Shown here: positions 34,685 through 44,308 of the stretch, piece after piece
How positions within the stretch are numbered: position 1 is the stretch's first letter
Layout of the letters: each line of letters begins with the position of its first letter
NCBI GenBank assembly: GCA_002393965.1
Contig: DGSL01000001.1
Span: 25,388 to 89,387 of the forward strand
Length of the DNA stretch: 64,000 nt
Direction of reading: 5' to 3'
DNA from: Bacteroidales bacterium UBA4363
GTDB taxonomy: Bacteria; Bacteroidota; Bacteroidia; Bacteroidales; Paludibacteraceae
Translations under genes and position numbers: made by a program
Notes under the pieces: model-generated
Database searches by the model: none
The model's input: only the letters and a program-made list of their open reading frames with translations
Told to the model about the DNA's origin: nothing

Positions 34685-36252
34685 AAAACAACGATAAACT
34701 GTCGGTACAGGGCCTCATTGGAAAGGTAGCCACGTCGTCAGGCATGTCGAAGAAGGCAGTGGAGGACTTTGTACGTGCGTTCACGGCATCGATTGACGAG
34801 GGATTGCATACAGACGGAAGTGTGCGCCTAAAGGGTTTCGGTACGTTCAAGTTAGTGTGGAACCTGCCGCGCAAGAGTGTGAACGTCCGGACGGGAGAGG
34901 AGTATATCATCCCAGGACACAACAAACTGAGTTTCGTCCCGGAGGAGCAATTGAAAACGCTATTCGGTTCGATTGAAGGAGAAGAGAAAAAAGCAGGTCC
35001 GTCACGTAGAAAGAAAGCATCATCCAGCCCGAAAGGAGAGAAGGTTCTCACCCCTCAGGAGCGATTGCATGACGAGGCAGAGCGTATCAAGCCGCAGTTG
35101 ACCGGTCTGGGCGTAATGACTCCGGAAGAGGCGAATACAGAAGAAAACGAGCAGGACCGGATCCAGATGCAGCGTTTCCGTGAGCAGGCGGATGAAATCC
35201 GCAGTCTATTGGCTGACTTTGGATTCGCCGCTTCGGAAGTTGATGATTCGGTGGATGAGCAAGTGCAGACAGAGTCGGTCCCTGTGACGAAGATGGAGCC
35301 GGTAAGTGTCAAGATGGAACCGGTGAAAAGTGAGATGGAGCCAGCCTCGACTGTAGAGGGCCTTGCAGAACCAGAGTCGAAGCAGACCGAAGCGAAAGCA
35401 GAGGGAAAAGAACCAGAAAAAGAAAACGAAAAAGCGGAAGCAGAAACACCTGTCGTAGAGGTTCGGGCGGAAGCAGCCCTGAATCAGACAGAGGTGATAG
35501 AGAGTGAGAAGCCGAAGGAAGAGTCAGAGCCGTTTGTCTCTGTTGAGCCGTTTGTAACTGCCGTAACTACAGAACCCTCTCATCCTGCCGAACAGGCAGG
35601 AGCCGTTGTACCAGAGACACCGTCTCCTATCACGTTGAAAGCCACGGAAGAGGGGCAGCCGCAGCCGATAGAAAGTTATGATCTGGGTGAGCGTGAATTG
35701 CCGATCAAACGAGGTCATTCGAAGTGGATAGATTGGTTGATCATCCTATTGCTCTTCTGTCTTCTTGCCGGTATTCTATTCTTTATTGAATACCGCACGC
35801 AATTCTTCTCCACGATGATAGAGAAAGCAAAGAAAGAATGGGTAAAAAGGGTAGAGCAGAAGGCACAGGCGGAGGAATTGGAGCGAAACGAAGCGGAGAT
35901 CAAGGCTCAGTTGCCAGACACAGTCATCGCACCGATCGTCGTGGAGCAACAGGCTGCACCTGTTGTAGTGAACGACAAGGTGAAATCGGGGATTGATTAT
36001 GAATCCTACCCGATCAAAGAGCGTGCGGTCATCCGAACGGGAGAGACTCTGTCGTCGATTGCGAGACGCAACTATGGTCATGCAGATTTCTGGGTTTATA
36101 TCTACGAAGCCAATATAGAGAAGTTAGGTGAGAATCTGCATCCGGATGTAGGTCATGTGGTTGTAGTGCGAGAATTGCCAGAAGAACTTGTCAATCCGAA
36201 AAATGCGGAATGTCGGCAGAAGGCAAAGGATCTGGCGAAAAAATATGAATAA
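34681..36252 (+). CDS. Membrane-anchored HU domain protein with LysM domain
   Basis: 523 residues. Residues 1-100 are an HU-like domain (VEDFVRAFTASIDEGLHTDG, VRLKGFGTFKLVWNLPRKS, IIPGHNKLSFVP). A long Glu/Pro/Ala-rich region follows (about 105-345), then one membrane segment WIDWLIILLLFCLLAGILFF (about 347-366), a helix, and a LysM-like domain near 440-505 (AVIRTGETLSSIARRNYGHADFW and GENLHPDVGHVVVV). The layout predicts a cytoplasmic DNA-binding end and a periplasmic glycan-binding end, that is, a possible bridge between nucleoid and cell wall. A strong terminator follows (36306-36338). Confidence 0.88.
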   Translation: MKNNDKLSVQGLIGKVATSSGMSKKAVEDFVRAFTASIDEGLHTDGSVRLKGFGTFKLVWNLPRKSVNVRTGEEYIIPGHNKLSFVPEEQLKTLFGSIEGEEKKAGPSRRKKASSSPKGEKVLTPQERLHDEAERIKPQLTGLGVMTPEEANTEENEQDRIQMQRFREQADEIRSLLADFGFAASEVDDSVDEQVQTESVPVTKMEPVSVKMEPVKSEMEPASTVEGLAEPESKQTEAKAEGKEPEKENEKAEAETPVVEVRAEAALNQTEVIESEKPKEESEPFVSVEPFVTAVTTEPSHPAEQAGAVVPETPSPITLKATEEGQPQPIESYDLGERELPIKRGHSKWIDWLIILLLFCLLAGILFFIEYRTQFFSTMIEKAKKEWVKRVEQKAQAEELERNEAEIKAQLPDTVIAPIVVEQQAAPVVVNDKVKSGIDYESYPIKERAVIRTGETLSSIARRNYGHADFWVYIYEANIEKLGENLHPDVGHVVVVRELPEELVNPKNAECRQKAKDLAKKYE

Positions 36253-36305
36253 AAGGCGTCCACAAAACCGAGGACGGATATTCATAGTCAGGATATATGA
36301 ATCAA

Positions 36306-36338
36306 GCAGGCAGGGAAAATTCCCCGCCTGTTTTTTTT
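36306..36338 (+). terminator. Terminator after the HU-TM-LysM gene
   Basis: GCAGGC-A-GGGAA (36306-36317) pairs with TTCCC-C-GCCTG (36320-36330) around one mismatch, followed by eight T. Confidence 0.85.
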
Positions 36339-36360
36339 GATGATAAGGCTATATAGAGTG

Positions 36361-36403
36361 AAGGGAAGAGAGGAAAGAGAGGGAAGAGAGGGAAGAGAGT
36401 AGA
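36361..36403. repeat. GA-rich direct repeats (GGGAAGAGA unit)
   Basis: The unit GGGAAGAGA occurs several times in tandem or near-tandem. A closely similar tract lies inside rimO (34161-34205) and a looser one at 31461-31510. They look like a dispersed simple-sequence repeat of this genome. Confidence 0.6.
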
Positions 36404-36630
36404 AGGTAGAGATGGGCGGACAGAAGAGAGAAAAGAGACAACGCAGAATTAGAAGCTCGGAAGAGTAGAGAGGAAGAGATGGGGTGATGGGGGGGAAAAA
36501 AAGTTTTTTTTCTGTTGAAAACGCCCTTATTTTCCGGTAAAGAAGCAGAAACGGGAGAACAGAAAGTACGAGAAAAAGAACGGGAGCAACGAGATCCGAG
36601 CCTAAAAAAAGATAGAATGGAAACGGGACA

Positions 36631-36657
36631 ATATAACGGCATGAAGCATCGTTATAT
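36631..36657. promoter_or_regulatory. Inverted repeat upstream of the moxR-bat operon
   Basis: ATATAACG (36631-36638) and CGTTATAT (36650-36657) are perfect inverted copies 11 bp apart. They lie about 110 bp before the -7 element and could be a regulator site; no regulator is known from the sequence. Confidence 0.35.
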
Positions 36658-36767
36658 ATCAGGAATCATGATGGTGTGGTAAAAAGTCGCAGTGTTTTCT
36701 TGCATATTCAACGGAATATTTTAGAAGATTTAACGACAAAAAATAAGAAAAGGAGCAATTGGGGCAT

Positions 36768-36775
36768 TAAATTTG
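36768..36775 (+). promoter_or_regulatory. -7 promoter element (TAAATTTG) of the moxR-bat operon
   Basis: Exact TAnnTTTG match, 65 bp before the moxR ATG at 36841 and the only good match in this region on the plus strand. Confidence 0.55.
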
Positions 36776-36840
36776 TAATTCAGAAAAAAATGTTGAAAAG
36801 CATAAAGAGACCAATCAAACTAAACAAGCTATAAGAAAAA

Positions 36841-37833
36841 ATGGAAATGGTAGATATTCGAGAACTGAATGAAAAGATAGAGAGGCAGAGTTCGTTTGTA
36901 GATGCGCTGACAATGGGTATGAACCGCTCGATTGTCGGTCAGAAACACCTGATTGAATCGTTGCTGATCGGTCTTTTGGCTGACGGTCACATCCTGTTGG
37001 AGGGCGTTCCAGGCCTTGCGAAGACGATGGCCATCAAGACGCTGTCCAGTCTGATAGACGCTGACTTCAGCCGCATACAATTCACACCGGACCTGTTGCC
37101 GGCTGACGTCCTCGGTACGCTGATATACAGTCAGAAATCGGAGGAATTCATGATCAAGAAGGGTCCTATCTTTGCGAACTTCGTATTGGCGGACGAGATC
37201 AACAGAGCTCCAGCCAAGGTACAGAGTGCCTTGTTGGAAGCCATGCAGGAGCGTCAGGTATCCATCGGAGAAAACACCTATGCATTGCCGAGTCCGTTTC
37301 TGGTCCTTGCCACGCAGAACCCTATCGAACAAGAGGGAACCTATCCGTTGCCAGAGGCGCAGGTGGACCGATTCATGCTGAAGGTTGTCATTTCGTATCC
37401 GAATAAAGAAGAGGAGAAGCAGATCATGATGATGAACATGACGGAAGGACCGTCGAAGCTATCGCCGATCCTGAAGCCGGAAGACATCGTCCAAGCCCGG
37501 AATATCGTACGAGAGGTCTATATAGACGAGAAGATACAGAAATACATCGTTGACATCGTCTTTGCCACGCGAGCTCCGGAGGAGTATCACCTGGATACGT
37601 TGAAGGGTCTTATCTCGTACGGCGGTTCGCCACGTGCGACCATCAACATGGCATTGGCTGCCAGAGCCTTGGCATTTGTCAAGCGCAGGGGATATGTCAT
37701 ACCGGAGGATGTCCGTGCGGTATGTTATGACGTGTTGCGTCACCGTATCGGACTGAGTTATGAGGCGGAGGCCAACAATGTCTCGAGTGAGGAAATCATC
37801 AGTCAGATATTGAATGCCGTAGAGGTTCCTTAA
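36841..37833 (+). CDS. MoxR family AAA+ ATPase
   Basis: 330 residues. Walker A EGVPGLAKTMAIK near 60, Walker B VLADEINRAPAKVQ near 122, and ATQNPIEQEGTYPLPEAQ-type sensor region. MoxR ATPases act as chaperones for partner VWA proteins, here encoded downstream. It is first in the Bat operon; the DUF58 gene follows after 49 bp. Confidence 0.96.
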   Translation: MEMVDIRELNEKIERQSSFVDALTMGMNRSIVGQKHLIESLLIGLLADGHILLEGVPGLAKTMAIKTLSSLIDADFSRIQFTPDLLPADVLGTLIYSQKSEEFMIKKGPIFANFVLADEINRAPAKVQSALLEAMQERQVSIGENTYALPSPFLVLATQNPIEQEGTYPLPEAQVDRFMLKVVISYPNKEEEKQIMMMNMTEGPSKLSPILKPEDIVQARNIVREVYIDEKIQKYIVDIVFATRAPEEYHLDTLKGLISYGGSPRATINMALAARALAFVKRRGYVIPEDVRAVCYDVLRHRIGLSYEAEANNVSSEEIISQILNAVEVP

Positions 37834-37882
37834 AGCACGGCAAGAGAGAAAATCCTAAGAATAATCGGAGAAAACGGAAGAA

Positions 37883-38749
37883 ATGGAAACGTCCGAATTG
37901 CTGAAACGGGTCCGTCAGGTTGAGATTAAGACGCGGGGATTGTCCAATCACATCTTTGCCGGTCAGTACCATTCTGCCTTCAAGGGCAGGGGCATGACCT
38001 TTGCGGAGGTTCGGGAGTATGAATATGGGGATGACGTCCGGAACATAGACTGGAACGTCACGGCACGTTTTCACAAGCCACATGTCAAGCTGTTCGAGGA
38101 AGAGCGGGAGTTGACCGTGATGCTGCTTGTTGACGTGAGCGGGAGCGGTCAGTTCGGCACGCACGGGACGACCAAGAAAGACCTGATGACCGAGATTGCT
38201 GCTACGTTGGCTTTCTCGACGATTCAGAACAACGACAAGGTGGGTGTTGTGTTATTCTCCGATGAAATAGAGAAATACATACCGCCCCAGAAGGGTCGGA
38301 AGCACGTGTTACGCATCATCCGCGAGTTGTTGAACTTCGAAGCCAGGAGTCGGGGGACCGACCTCTCCAAGGCCCTTCAATTCTTCTCAAACGTACAGAA
38401 GAAGCGATCGACTGCCTTTCTGATTTCAGACTTTGTGAGTAGAGGATTTGATGATGCGCTGATGGTCGCCTCGCGGAAGCATGACCTCATAGCCCTACAG
38501 GTCTATGACCAGATGGAGCGTGAACTTCCGGAAGTGGGGCTGATGCGTCTGAAAGACTCGGAAACGGGAGAAGAGATGTGGGTTGACACGGACGACCGGA
38601 GTGTGCGTCTTCAGTTCCAGAACTGGTGGATGGAAGAAACGGAGAATCTGAAGCGTCTGTTCATCAAAAACGGGATTGACCACATCTCCATTGGTACGGG
38701 AGAGGACTATGTCCGTGCGATGATACAACTCTTTAAGATGAGAAATTGA
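37883..38749 (+). CDS. DUF58 domain protein of the Bat operon
   Basis: 288 residues. The DUF58 signature EYEYGDDVRNIDWNVTARF lies near residue 47-65, followed by KLFEEERELTVMLLVDVSGS, which begins a VWA-like fold with a DxSGS metal site. Such proteins are normal MoxR partners. It sits between moxR and a membrane protein gene, as in other Bacteroidota Bat operons. Confidence 0.93.
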   Translation: METSELLKRVRQVEIKTRGLSNHIFAGQYHSAFKGRGMTFAEVREYEYGDDVRNIDWNVTARFHKPHVKLFEEERELTVMLLVDVSGSGQFGTHGTTKKDLMTEIAATLAFSTIQNNDKVGVVLFSDEIEKYIPPQKGRKHVLRIIRELLNFEARSRGTDLSKALQFFSNVQKKRSTAFLISDFVSRGFDDALMVASRKHDLIALQVYDQMERELPEVGLMRLKDSETGEEMWVDTDDRSVRLQFQNWWMEETENLKRLFIKNGIDHISIGTGEDYVRAMIQLFKMRN

Positions 38750-38754
38750 AAAAA

Positions 38755-39729
38755 ATGAAAAGATACATAGCAAGCCTATTGACCCTCATCGTCGTCACGT
38801 CGTCCTATGCGTCGCAGGTGACTGTCTCGGCACGGATTGACTCCACGTCGATGTTGATCGGTCAGCAGACGCGCCTTCACCTGCAAACCGTCAAGGAAGC
38901 GGGTGACAACGTTGCCTTTCCGTTGTTGAAAGACACCATCACGGAGGGGTTGGAGGTCGTGGCGTTGCTGAAGCCAGACACTCAGCGGCTCTCCTCCGGA
39001 CAGTTACAGATAACGGAAGACGTCATTGTGACCGGCTTTGACTCGGCATTGGTTCTGATTCCGCCATTCACATTCTTTGTCAACGGAGATTCGATGCAGA
39101 CAGAGCCCTTGTCCATCAAGATCAACACGGTGGAAGTCGATACGTTGAAAAACGACATCAAGGACATCCGTCCGGTCTATTCCATGCCGATTCAATGGGG
39201 CAGAATCATCCTGTACGTCCTGTTGGCGTTGGCCTTGATTGCCGGTGGGTATTTTGCTTACCGTTATTGGAAGAATCGCAGGAAAGGTGCAGTCGTAAAA
39301 GACGAGGAGGAGGTGCCGGTAGATCCATACACGTATGCCATTGACAATCTGAACCGCATCAAATCGGAAAAGGTATGGCAGCAGGGTAAGGTCAAGGAGT
39401 TCTATACGGACGTAACTGGTGTCTTGCGTCAATATCTTCAGTACCGTTATCGAATAGATGCGATGGAGATGACGTCGGAACAGATCGTAGAAGCCTTCTC
39501 CCGTTCGTCGGAGGGGAAAGACGGAGAATCGACCGTTCTTATCCGTAAGATTCTCGAATTGTCTGATTTGGTGAAATTCGCCAAATGGACACCGACATTC
39601 AATGAACATGAAATAGCCTTGAGCGAAGCGTATGATTTCGTCGAGCACACGAAGCAGATCCTGCAGGAGGTAGAGGAAGCCGGGGAAAAGGCAGGAGAGC
39701 GGGGCAATGAAGAAAGGAGAAACGCATGA
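38755..39729 (+). CDS. Bat operon membrane protein of unknown function
   Basis: About 324 residues from the ATG at 38755; a TTG at 38746 overlapping the DUF58 stop is the alternative. A signal peptide (to about SSYAS) is followed by a beta-rich exported domain, one membrane segment near 150-172 (IILYVLLALALIAGGYFAY) and a cytosolic C-terminal domain with YRIDAMEMTSEQIVEAF. The position between DUF58 and the first VWA gene is constant in this operon type. It ends in an ATGA overlap with batA. Biochemical role unknown. Confidence 0.85.
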   Translation: MKRYIASLLTLIVVTSSYASQVTVSARIDSTSMLIGQQTRLHLQTVKEAGDNVAFPLLKDTITEGLEVVALLKPDTQRLSSGQLQITEDVIVTGFDSALVLIPPFTFFVNGDSMQTEPLSIKINTVEVDTLKNDIKDIRPVYSMPIQWGRIILYVLLALALIAGGYFAYRYWKNRRKGAVVKDEEEVPVDPYTYAIDNLNRIKSEKVWQQGKVKEFYTDVTGVLRQYLQYRYRIDAMEMTSEQIVEAFSRSSEGKDGESTVLIRKILELSDLVKFAKWTPTFNEHEIALSEAYDFVEHTKQILQEVEEAGEKAGERGNEERRNA

Positions 39730-40712
39730 CATTCTATCATCCATCCATACTGTTGTTACTGTTGTTGCTGATACCGATCGTGTGGTGGTATGTGCGTCAT
39801 CAGAGTCATAAAGAGATGTCGTTTCGCAGTTCGACGGTAGAGCCGTTCAAGGGTATCCGTCCGACGTTGCGCACGCGACTTCGTCATCTACCCTTCGTCC
39901 TGCGCATGGTTGCGTTGGCGATGCTGATCATTGCGTTGGCGCGTCCACAGTCGTCATTCAGTTGGCAGAACCGCACCAAAGAGGGAATCGACATCCTATT
40001 AAGCATGGACGTATCGCCGTCGATGTTAGCCACGGACCTGAAGCCGAACCGATTGGAGGCTGCCAAGACCGTAGCGACGGAATTCATCCGCAACCGTCCG
40101 GACGACAATATCGGATTAGTTCTGTTTTCGGGTGAGAGTTTCCTGTACTGTCCTCTGACCAACGACCATTCGCAGTTGATTTCGCTGATGAGTTCGGCGA
40201 GTTTTGATCTGATAGGGGTTGACGGAACCGCCATTGGTCTGGGTTTGGGCAATGCCGTCAGTCGATTGAAGACCAGTCAAGCCAAATCGAAAGTCGTGAT
40301 TCTATTGACAGACGGCACGAACAACTCGGGAGACATCTCGCCGGAGACGGCTGCTGACATTGCTGCTGCGATGGGTGTGAGGGTCTATGCGATTGGAGTC
40401 GGTACACGAGGCAAGGCGATGATGCCGATGGATACGCCAATCGGCATCCAGTATGTGCCCATGGAAGTAGATATCGATGAGGGCATGCTGAAATCAATAG
40501 CCCGGAAAACGGGAGGCAAATACTTCAGAGCGACGGACAACCAATCGTTGCAGTCTATCTACGCCGAAATCGACAAAATGGAAAAGACGAAGTTGGAAGT
40601 CCGTGATTTCAGCAAGAAAAACGAGGCATACCTGCCGTTTGCCTTGTTGGCGTTGTTCTGTCTATTGAGTGAGATTATCCTGCGGAAGACGTGGTTGAAC
40701 CGCATGCCATAG
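39726..40712 (+). CDS. batA: BatA, VWA domain membrane protein
   Basis: 328 residues. Two N-terminal membrane segments (about 6-22 and 55-72) and one near the C-terminus (about 298-315) flank a VWA domain whose MIDAS motif is SMDVSPSMLATD near 90, with a later TGxx-type Thr and LLTDGTNNSGD. The VWA domain faces the periplasm. BatA and BatB are the paired VWA proteins of the aerotolerance operon described in Bacteroides. It overlaps the preceding gene by four bases. Confidence 0.92.
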   Translation: MTFYHPSILLLLLLLIPIVWWYVRHQSHKEMSFRSSTVEPFKGIRPTLRTRLRHLPFVLRMVALAMLIIALARPQSSFSWQNRTKEGIDILLSMDVSPSMLATDLKPNRLEAAKTVATEFIRNRPDDNIGLVLFSGESFLYCPLTNDHSQLISLMSSASFDLIGVDGTAIGLGLGNAVSRLKTSQAKSKVVILLTDGTNNSGDISPETAADIAAAMGVRVYAIGVGTRGKAMMPMDTPIGIQYVPMEVDIDEGMLKSIARKTGGKYFRATDNQSLQSIYAEIDKMEKTKLEVRDFSKKNEAYLPFALLALFCLLSEIILRKTWLNRMP

Positions 40713-40751
40713 GGGAATCCGAGAAAAAGAAAGAAAAATAAAGAAAGCGAT

Positions 40752-41786
40752 ATGTTTCGATTTGCGAGTCCTGAGTTTCTGTACCTACTGATAATCATTC
40801 CCATGCTTATCGGCCTTCATCTATTGGATCTACGTCGAAGGAGGGGGAAGATGGACCGGATGGGAGAGAGGAAACTGGTGAAGCAGATGTCGCCGGACTA
40901 TTCCGGGAAGCGAAGGGACTTGAAATATATCCTACTGACGGTTGCCGTCCTATTCTGTATTCTACTGCTTGCGCGTCCGCAGTTCGGTTCGAAAGTAGAC
41001 ACGGTGCATCGTCAGGGAGCCGAGGTCATTGTTGCGTTGGACGTTTCCAACTCGATGAATGCCACGGACATAGAGCCGAGCCGGATAGAGCATGCCAAGC
41101 GTATCGTGGAGCAGTTGATGGACAAGATGGAGAACGACAAAGTCGGTTTGATTGTCTTTGCGGGCAATGCCTACGTTCAGATACCGATCACCAGTGATTT
41201 TGTCTCGGCGAAAATGTTCATGTCCTCCATTTCGACGTCGATGGTTGCGACGCAGGGAACAGCGATAGGAGCAGCGATAGACATGGCTCGAAACTCCTTT
41301 GGCATGAGGGGAGAAGAGCGGAAAGGGAAAGTCGGTCGCAGCATCATCGTCGTCACAGACGGAGAGAACCATGAGGACGATGCGACAGCGGCGGCGAAGC
41401 GTGCGGTAGGAGATGAGATCATCGTGAACGTGATCGGCATAGGCAGTCCTCAGGGCGCTCCCGTGCCGGAAGAGGGGACGCAGTCCTTCAAGAAAGACGC
41501 GAACGGTCAGACGGTCATTTCGAAACTGAACGAAGCGATGTGTGCGGAGATAGCCAAGGCGGGTAATGGAATCTACGTTCGGGCGGACGGATCGGACCAT
41601 GCGCAGAAAGTGATAGGGAAGGCCATCGATTCGATTGCCAAATCGAACGTAGAATCGAAGATTTATTCGGAATATGACGAGCAATTCCAATGGGTAATCG
41701 TCGTTGTGTTGCTATTGCTCATAGTGGAGTTATTCGTCTCGGAGCGTAAAAACAAGTGGTTTGACAACATAAAACTATTCGGATGA
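40752..41786 (+). CDS. batB: BatB, VWA domain membrane protein
   Basis: 344 residues with the same layout as BatA: membrane segments near 8-22, 60-75 and 313-331 around a VWA domain with MIDAS ALDVSNSMNATD near 98 and VVTDGENHEDD. SRIEHAKRIVEQLMDKMEND parallels the same block in BatA, so the two arose by duplication. It overlaps batC by four bases. Confidence 0.92.
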   Translation: MFRFASPEFLYLLIIIPMLIGLHLLDLRRRRGKMDRMGERKLVKQMSPDYSGKRRDLKYILLTVAVLFCILLLARPQFGSKVDTVHRQGAEVIVALDVSNSMNATDIEPSRIEHAKRIVEQLMDKMENDKVGLIVFAGNAYVQIPITSDFVSAKMFMSSISTSMVATQGTAIGAAIDMARNSFGMRGEERKGKVGRSIIVVTDGENHEDDATAAAKRAVGDEIIVNVIGIGSPQGAPVPEEGTQSFKKDANGQTVISKLNEAMCAEIAKAGNGIYVRADGSDHAQKVIGKAIDSIAKSNVESKIYSEYDEQFQWVIVVVLLLLIVELFVSERKNKWFDNIKLFG

Positions 41787-42463
41787 TGAAACGATGGACA
41801 GTACTGTTGCTAACGGGGCTTTTTGCCGGATGTAGCGTGTGTCATGCCCAGAAAGAGGGGTCGCACGTCAAAGCCGGAAACCGTCAATATGAGAAAGAGC
41901 GATATCAGGAGGCCGAGATTGAATATCGTCGCGGATTGGGGAAGAATGCCAACAGTTTTGAGTCGCAGTTCAACCTTGGGAATGCCCTGTACAAGCAGAA
42001 TAAATACCAAGAGGCGGCAGAGGCCTACCTGAAAGCATCGGAAAAGATACAACACGGGAATACCGAAGCCAAAGAGAAAATAGCGAACAGTTTTTATAAC
42101 TTAGGCAATGCGCTGTACAGGCAGCGTGATTACAAGAACAGCATTGCCGCCTATCAGAATGCCTTGCGTCTGAATCCTCAGGACGACGAAGCCCGCTTCA
42201 ACCTTGCCCTTGCCAAGAAGCACATGAAACAATCGTCCAGTCAGCAGCAGAAGCAGCAGAAGCAGCAGCAACAGCAGCAACAGAACAATCAGCAGGACAA
42301 CAAGAAAGACCAGGAGAAAGAGCGAGAGCAAGAGCAAGAGAACAAGATGTCGAAAGAACAGGCGGAGCAGATACTCGATGCCTTGATGGAAGACGAGAAA
42401 GACCTGCAGAAGAAAGTAAAACGAAACACGACGAAGAAAAAAAGACTGGAAAAAGACTGGTAA
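41783..42463 (+). CDS. batC: BatC, TPR protein with Gln-rich tail
   Basis: 226 residues. An N-terminal signal peptide with a Cys in GLFAGCSVC suggests a lipoprotein. Three TPR units follow (about 30-150; FNLGNALYKQNKYQEAAEAY and YNLGNALYRQRDYKNSIAAY are the clearest). The C-terminus is a Gln/Lys/Glu-rich stretch (about 155-200) encoded by CAG/CAA triplets, then a basic tail. TPR partners of BatA/BatB are usual. The Gln tract is a microsatellite that could vary in length. Confidence 0.9.
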   Translation: MMKRWTVLLLTGLFAGCSVCHAQKEGSHVKAGNRQYEKERYQEAEIEYRRGLGKNANSFESQFNLGNALYKQNKYQEAAEAYLKASEKIQHGNTEAKEKIANSFYNLGNALYRQRDYKNSIAAYQNALRLNPQDDEARFNLALAKKHMKQSSSQQQKQQKQQQQQQQNNQQDNKKDQEKEREQEQENKMSKEQAEQILDALMEDEKDLQKKVKRNTTKKKRLEKDW

Positions 42464-44308
42464 ATGAAAGACTGGAAACGATATATCATCACAGCCATAG
42501 TTGCTACGTACGCAGCCGTGAGTGTCACCGCCGCGTCGTTCAAAGCCGTGGTCAATGGAGGAACGACCGTTGTCGTTGGCAAGCCGTTCAAGGTCAGCTA
42601 TATCCTGAACGAGAAAGAGGGTCGTGGATTCAGTGGTCCTTCGTTCGGAGAGATGGACGTCCTGGCAGGTCCGTACCGGTCGGTCAGCACGAGTCTATCC
42701 ATCATCAACGGTCAGGCGACCTCATCGTATCAGGAGACCTACACGTACACCCTCATGCCGCAAAAGACCGGCACCTTCAAGATAGGAGCAGCGAGCATCC
42801 AGCTAAACGGTTCCCGTCTTCTTTCCAATGCCCTGACAATCCATGTCGTCGCCAATAATCAGGGCAGCACAGGAACGCAGGGAGGCGGATCGGCGTCGTC
42901 ATCGCGTCATCGCAGTCCGGCAGGAAAGACCGTGGCGGAGCAGCTCTCAAACCTGAACATTTTCGTGAGAGCGATACCGACCAAGCAGAGACTGTATGAG
43001 CAAGACTGTCTGGTGTTGACCTACAAACTCTATTCGCTCTCGGAGGTCATCCGTATAACCAACGTAAAAGTGCCTCATTTCAACGGGTTTGTGAAGCAGG
43101 AGATTTCGCAGCCGAGCACGATACAGTTGGGCATGGAAGAATATAACGGAAAGACCTACTCGACTGCCGTCCTGTATCAAGCCATCCTCTATCCTCAGCA
43201 GAGCGGAGACTTGCATATAGAGCCGATGAAATTTGACCTGGTTGTACGGGTGAATACGGGATTGGAGAGCCACAGTTTCTTCAATTCGATATACAGTTAT
43301 GAGAACAGGGAGAAAACGGTAACAGCCCCATCGCTGACCATTCACGTGGACAAGTTGCCAGGAAACAAGCCACAGGGATATTCCGGCGGAGTGGGAACGT
43401 TCCAAATCCAATCCTCGATTTCATCGCAGGAAGTCAATGAGAACGAGCCTATCACACTTACTTACAGACTATCCGGAACCGGAAACCTCAAGTTGATCAA
43501 AAATCCGAAGGTTGATTTTCCTGCTGACTTTGAGACGTACGACCCCAAGATTGAGAACGCCTTCAAGAACACTCAGAACGGCGTATCCGGGAATAAGACA
43601 GTAGAATACCTATTGATTCCACGCAGTGCGGGTGACTTCGTCATTCCGGGTTATTCATTCTCTTATTTCGACATTGGTTCGGGGACGTACAAGACCATCC
43701 GAACTCCGGAATACAAGATTCACGTGAACAAAGGCAAAGGCGGCAGCGGCAAGATCGGCAACTATGCGGAGCAGGAGCGTCTGAAAGTCCTGGGTAATGA
43801 CATACGTTATATCCATACAGACGAGTTGAGCGTCCAGAGAGAGCAGCGTTTCCTCTTCGGCAGCATTGCTTATTGGCTATGGTTATTGATTCCTATTACA
43901 GTATCGATTGCGGCGATTGCATATATCCGCAGGGAGAAGAAAGAAAATGCGGACGAGAAAGTCCGTAAATCAAAGAAAGCGCATAAGCAGGCGGTCAAGA
44001 GGCTGAAGAACGCTAAGAGACATTTAGAAAACAACGAAAAAGAAGCCTTCTATCAGGACATTCTGCGGACCATGTGGGGTTATCTGAGTGACAAACTGAG
44101 TGTACCCGTCTCTGAGTTGACGAAAGAAAACGTCCGGGAGAAGTTGGAAGAAAGAAACGTCGGAGAAGACATCATCCGATCCTTTATGGACGTGATAGAA
44201 ACGTGTGAACTGGCTCAATACTCGCCATCGGCGGGAGAGGGGATGAACTCCGTCTATGAGTCAGCCGTCGATACGATATCCAAATTGCAGGAGGGGATAC
44301 AGAAATGA
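42464..44308 (+). CDS. batD: BatD, large exported membrane protein
   Basis: 614 residues, starting directly after the batC stop (TAAATG). Signal peptide to about AAVSVTAASF, then repeated beta-sandwich-like domains (FRxxVNGGTTVVVGKPFKV-type start; SLTIHV, NALTIHV, YKIHVN ends) to about 450, one membrane segment near 470-490 (AYWLWLLIPITVSIAAIAYI) and a cytosolic helical domain (about 495-614). This is the BatD pattern. It overlaps batE by four bases. Confidence 0.92.
   Translation: MKDWKRYIITAIVATYAAVSVTAASFKAVVNGGTTVVVGKPFKVSYILNEKEGRGFSGPSFGEMDVLAGPYRSVSTSLSIINGQATSSYQETYTYTLMPQKTGTFKIGAASIQLNGSRLLSNALTIHVVANNQGSTGTQGGGSASSSRHRSPAGKTVAEQLSNLNIFVRAIPTKQRLYEQDCLVLTYKLYSLSEVIRITNVKVPHFNGFVKQEISQPSTIQLGMEEYNGKTYSTAVLYQAILYPQQSGDLHIEPMKFDLVVRVNTGLESHSFFNSIYSYENREKTVTAPSLTIHVDKLPGNKPQGYSGGVGTFQIQSSISSQEVNENEPITLTYRLSGTGNLKLIKNPKVDFPADFETYDPKIENAFKNTQNGVSGNKTVEYLLIPRSAGDFVIPGYSFSYFDIGSGTYKTIRTPEYKIHVNKGKGGSGKIGNYAEQERLKVLGNDIRYIHTDELSVQREQRFLFGSIAYWLWLLIPITVSIAAIAYIRREKKENADEKVRKSKKAHKQAVKRLKNAKRHLENNEKEAFYQDILRTMWGYLSDKLSVPVSELTKENVREKLEERNVGEDIIRSFMDVIETCELAQYSPSAGEGMNSVYESAVDTISKLQEGIQK

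Larger units (their letters stand above)
36253..36840. other. 588-bp intergenic region before moxR
   Basis: It contains the terminator of the HU genes, a GA-rich repeat tract (36355-36480), a stacked homopolymer (G7-A7-G-T8 at 36489-36511), an 8-bp inverted repeat (36631-36657) and a TAAATTTG promoter element (36768-36775). No coding frame is credible. Confidence 0.7.

Noticed and set aside
36355-36480. GA-rich tract considered as a CRISPR-like array
   Set aside because: Units are 9 bp, irregular and without unique spacers; no cas gene is in the window.
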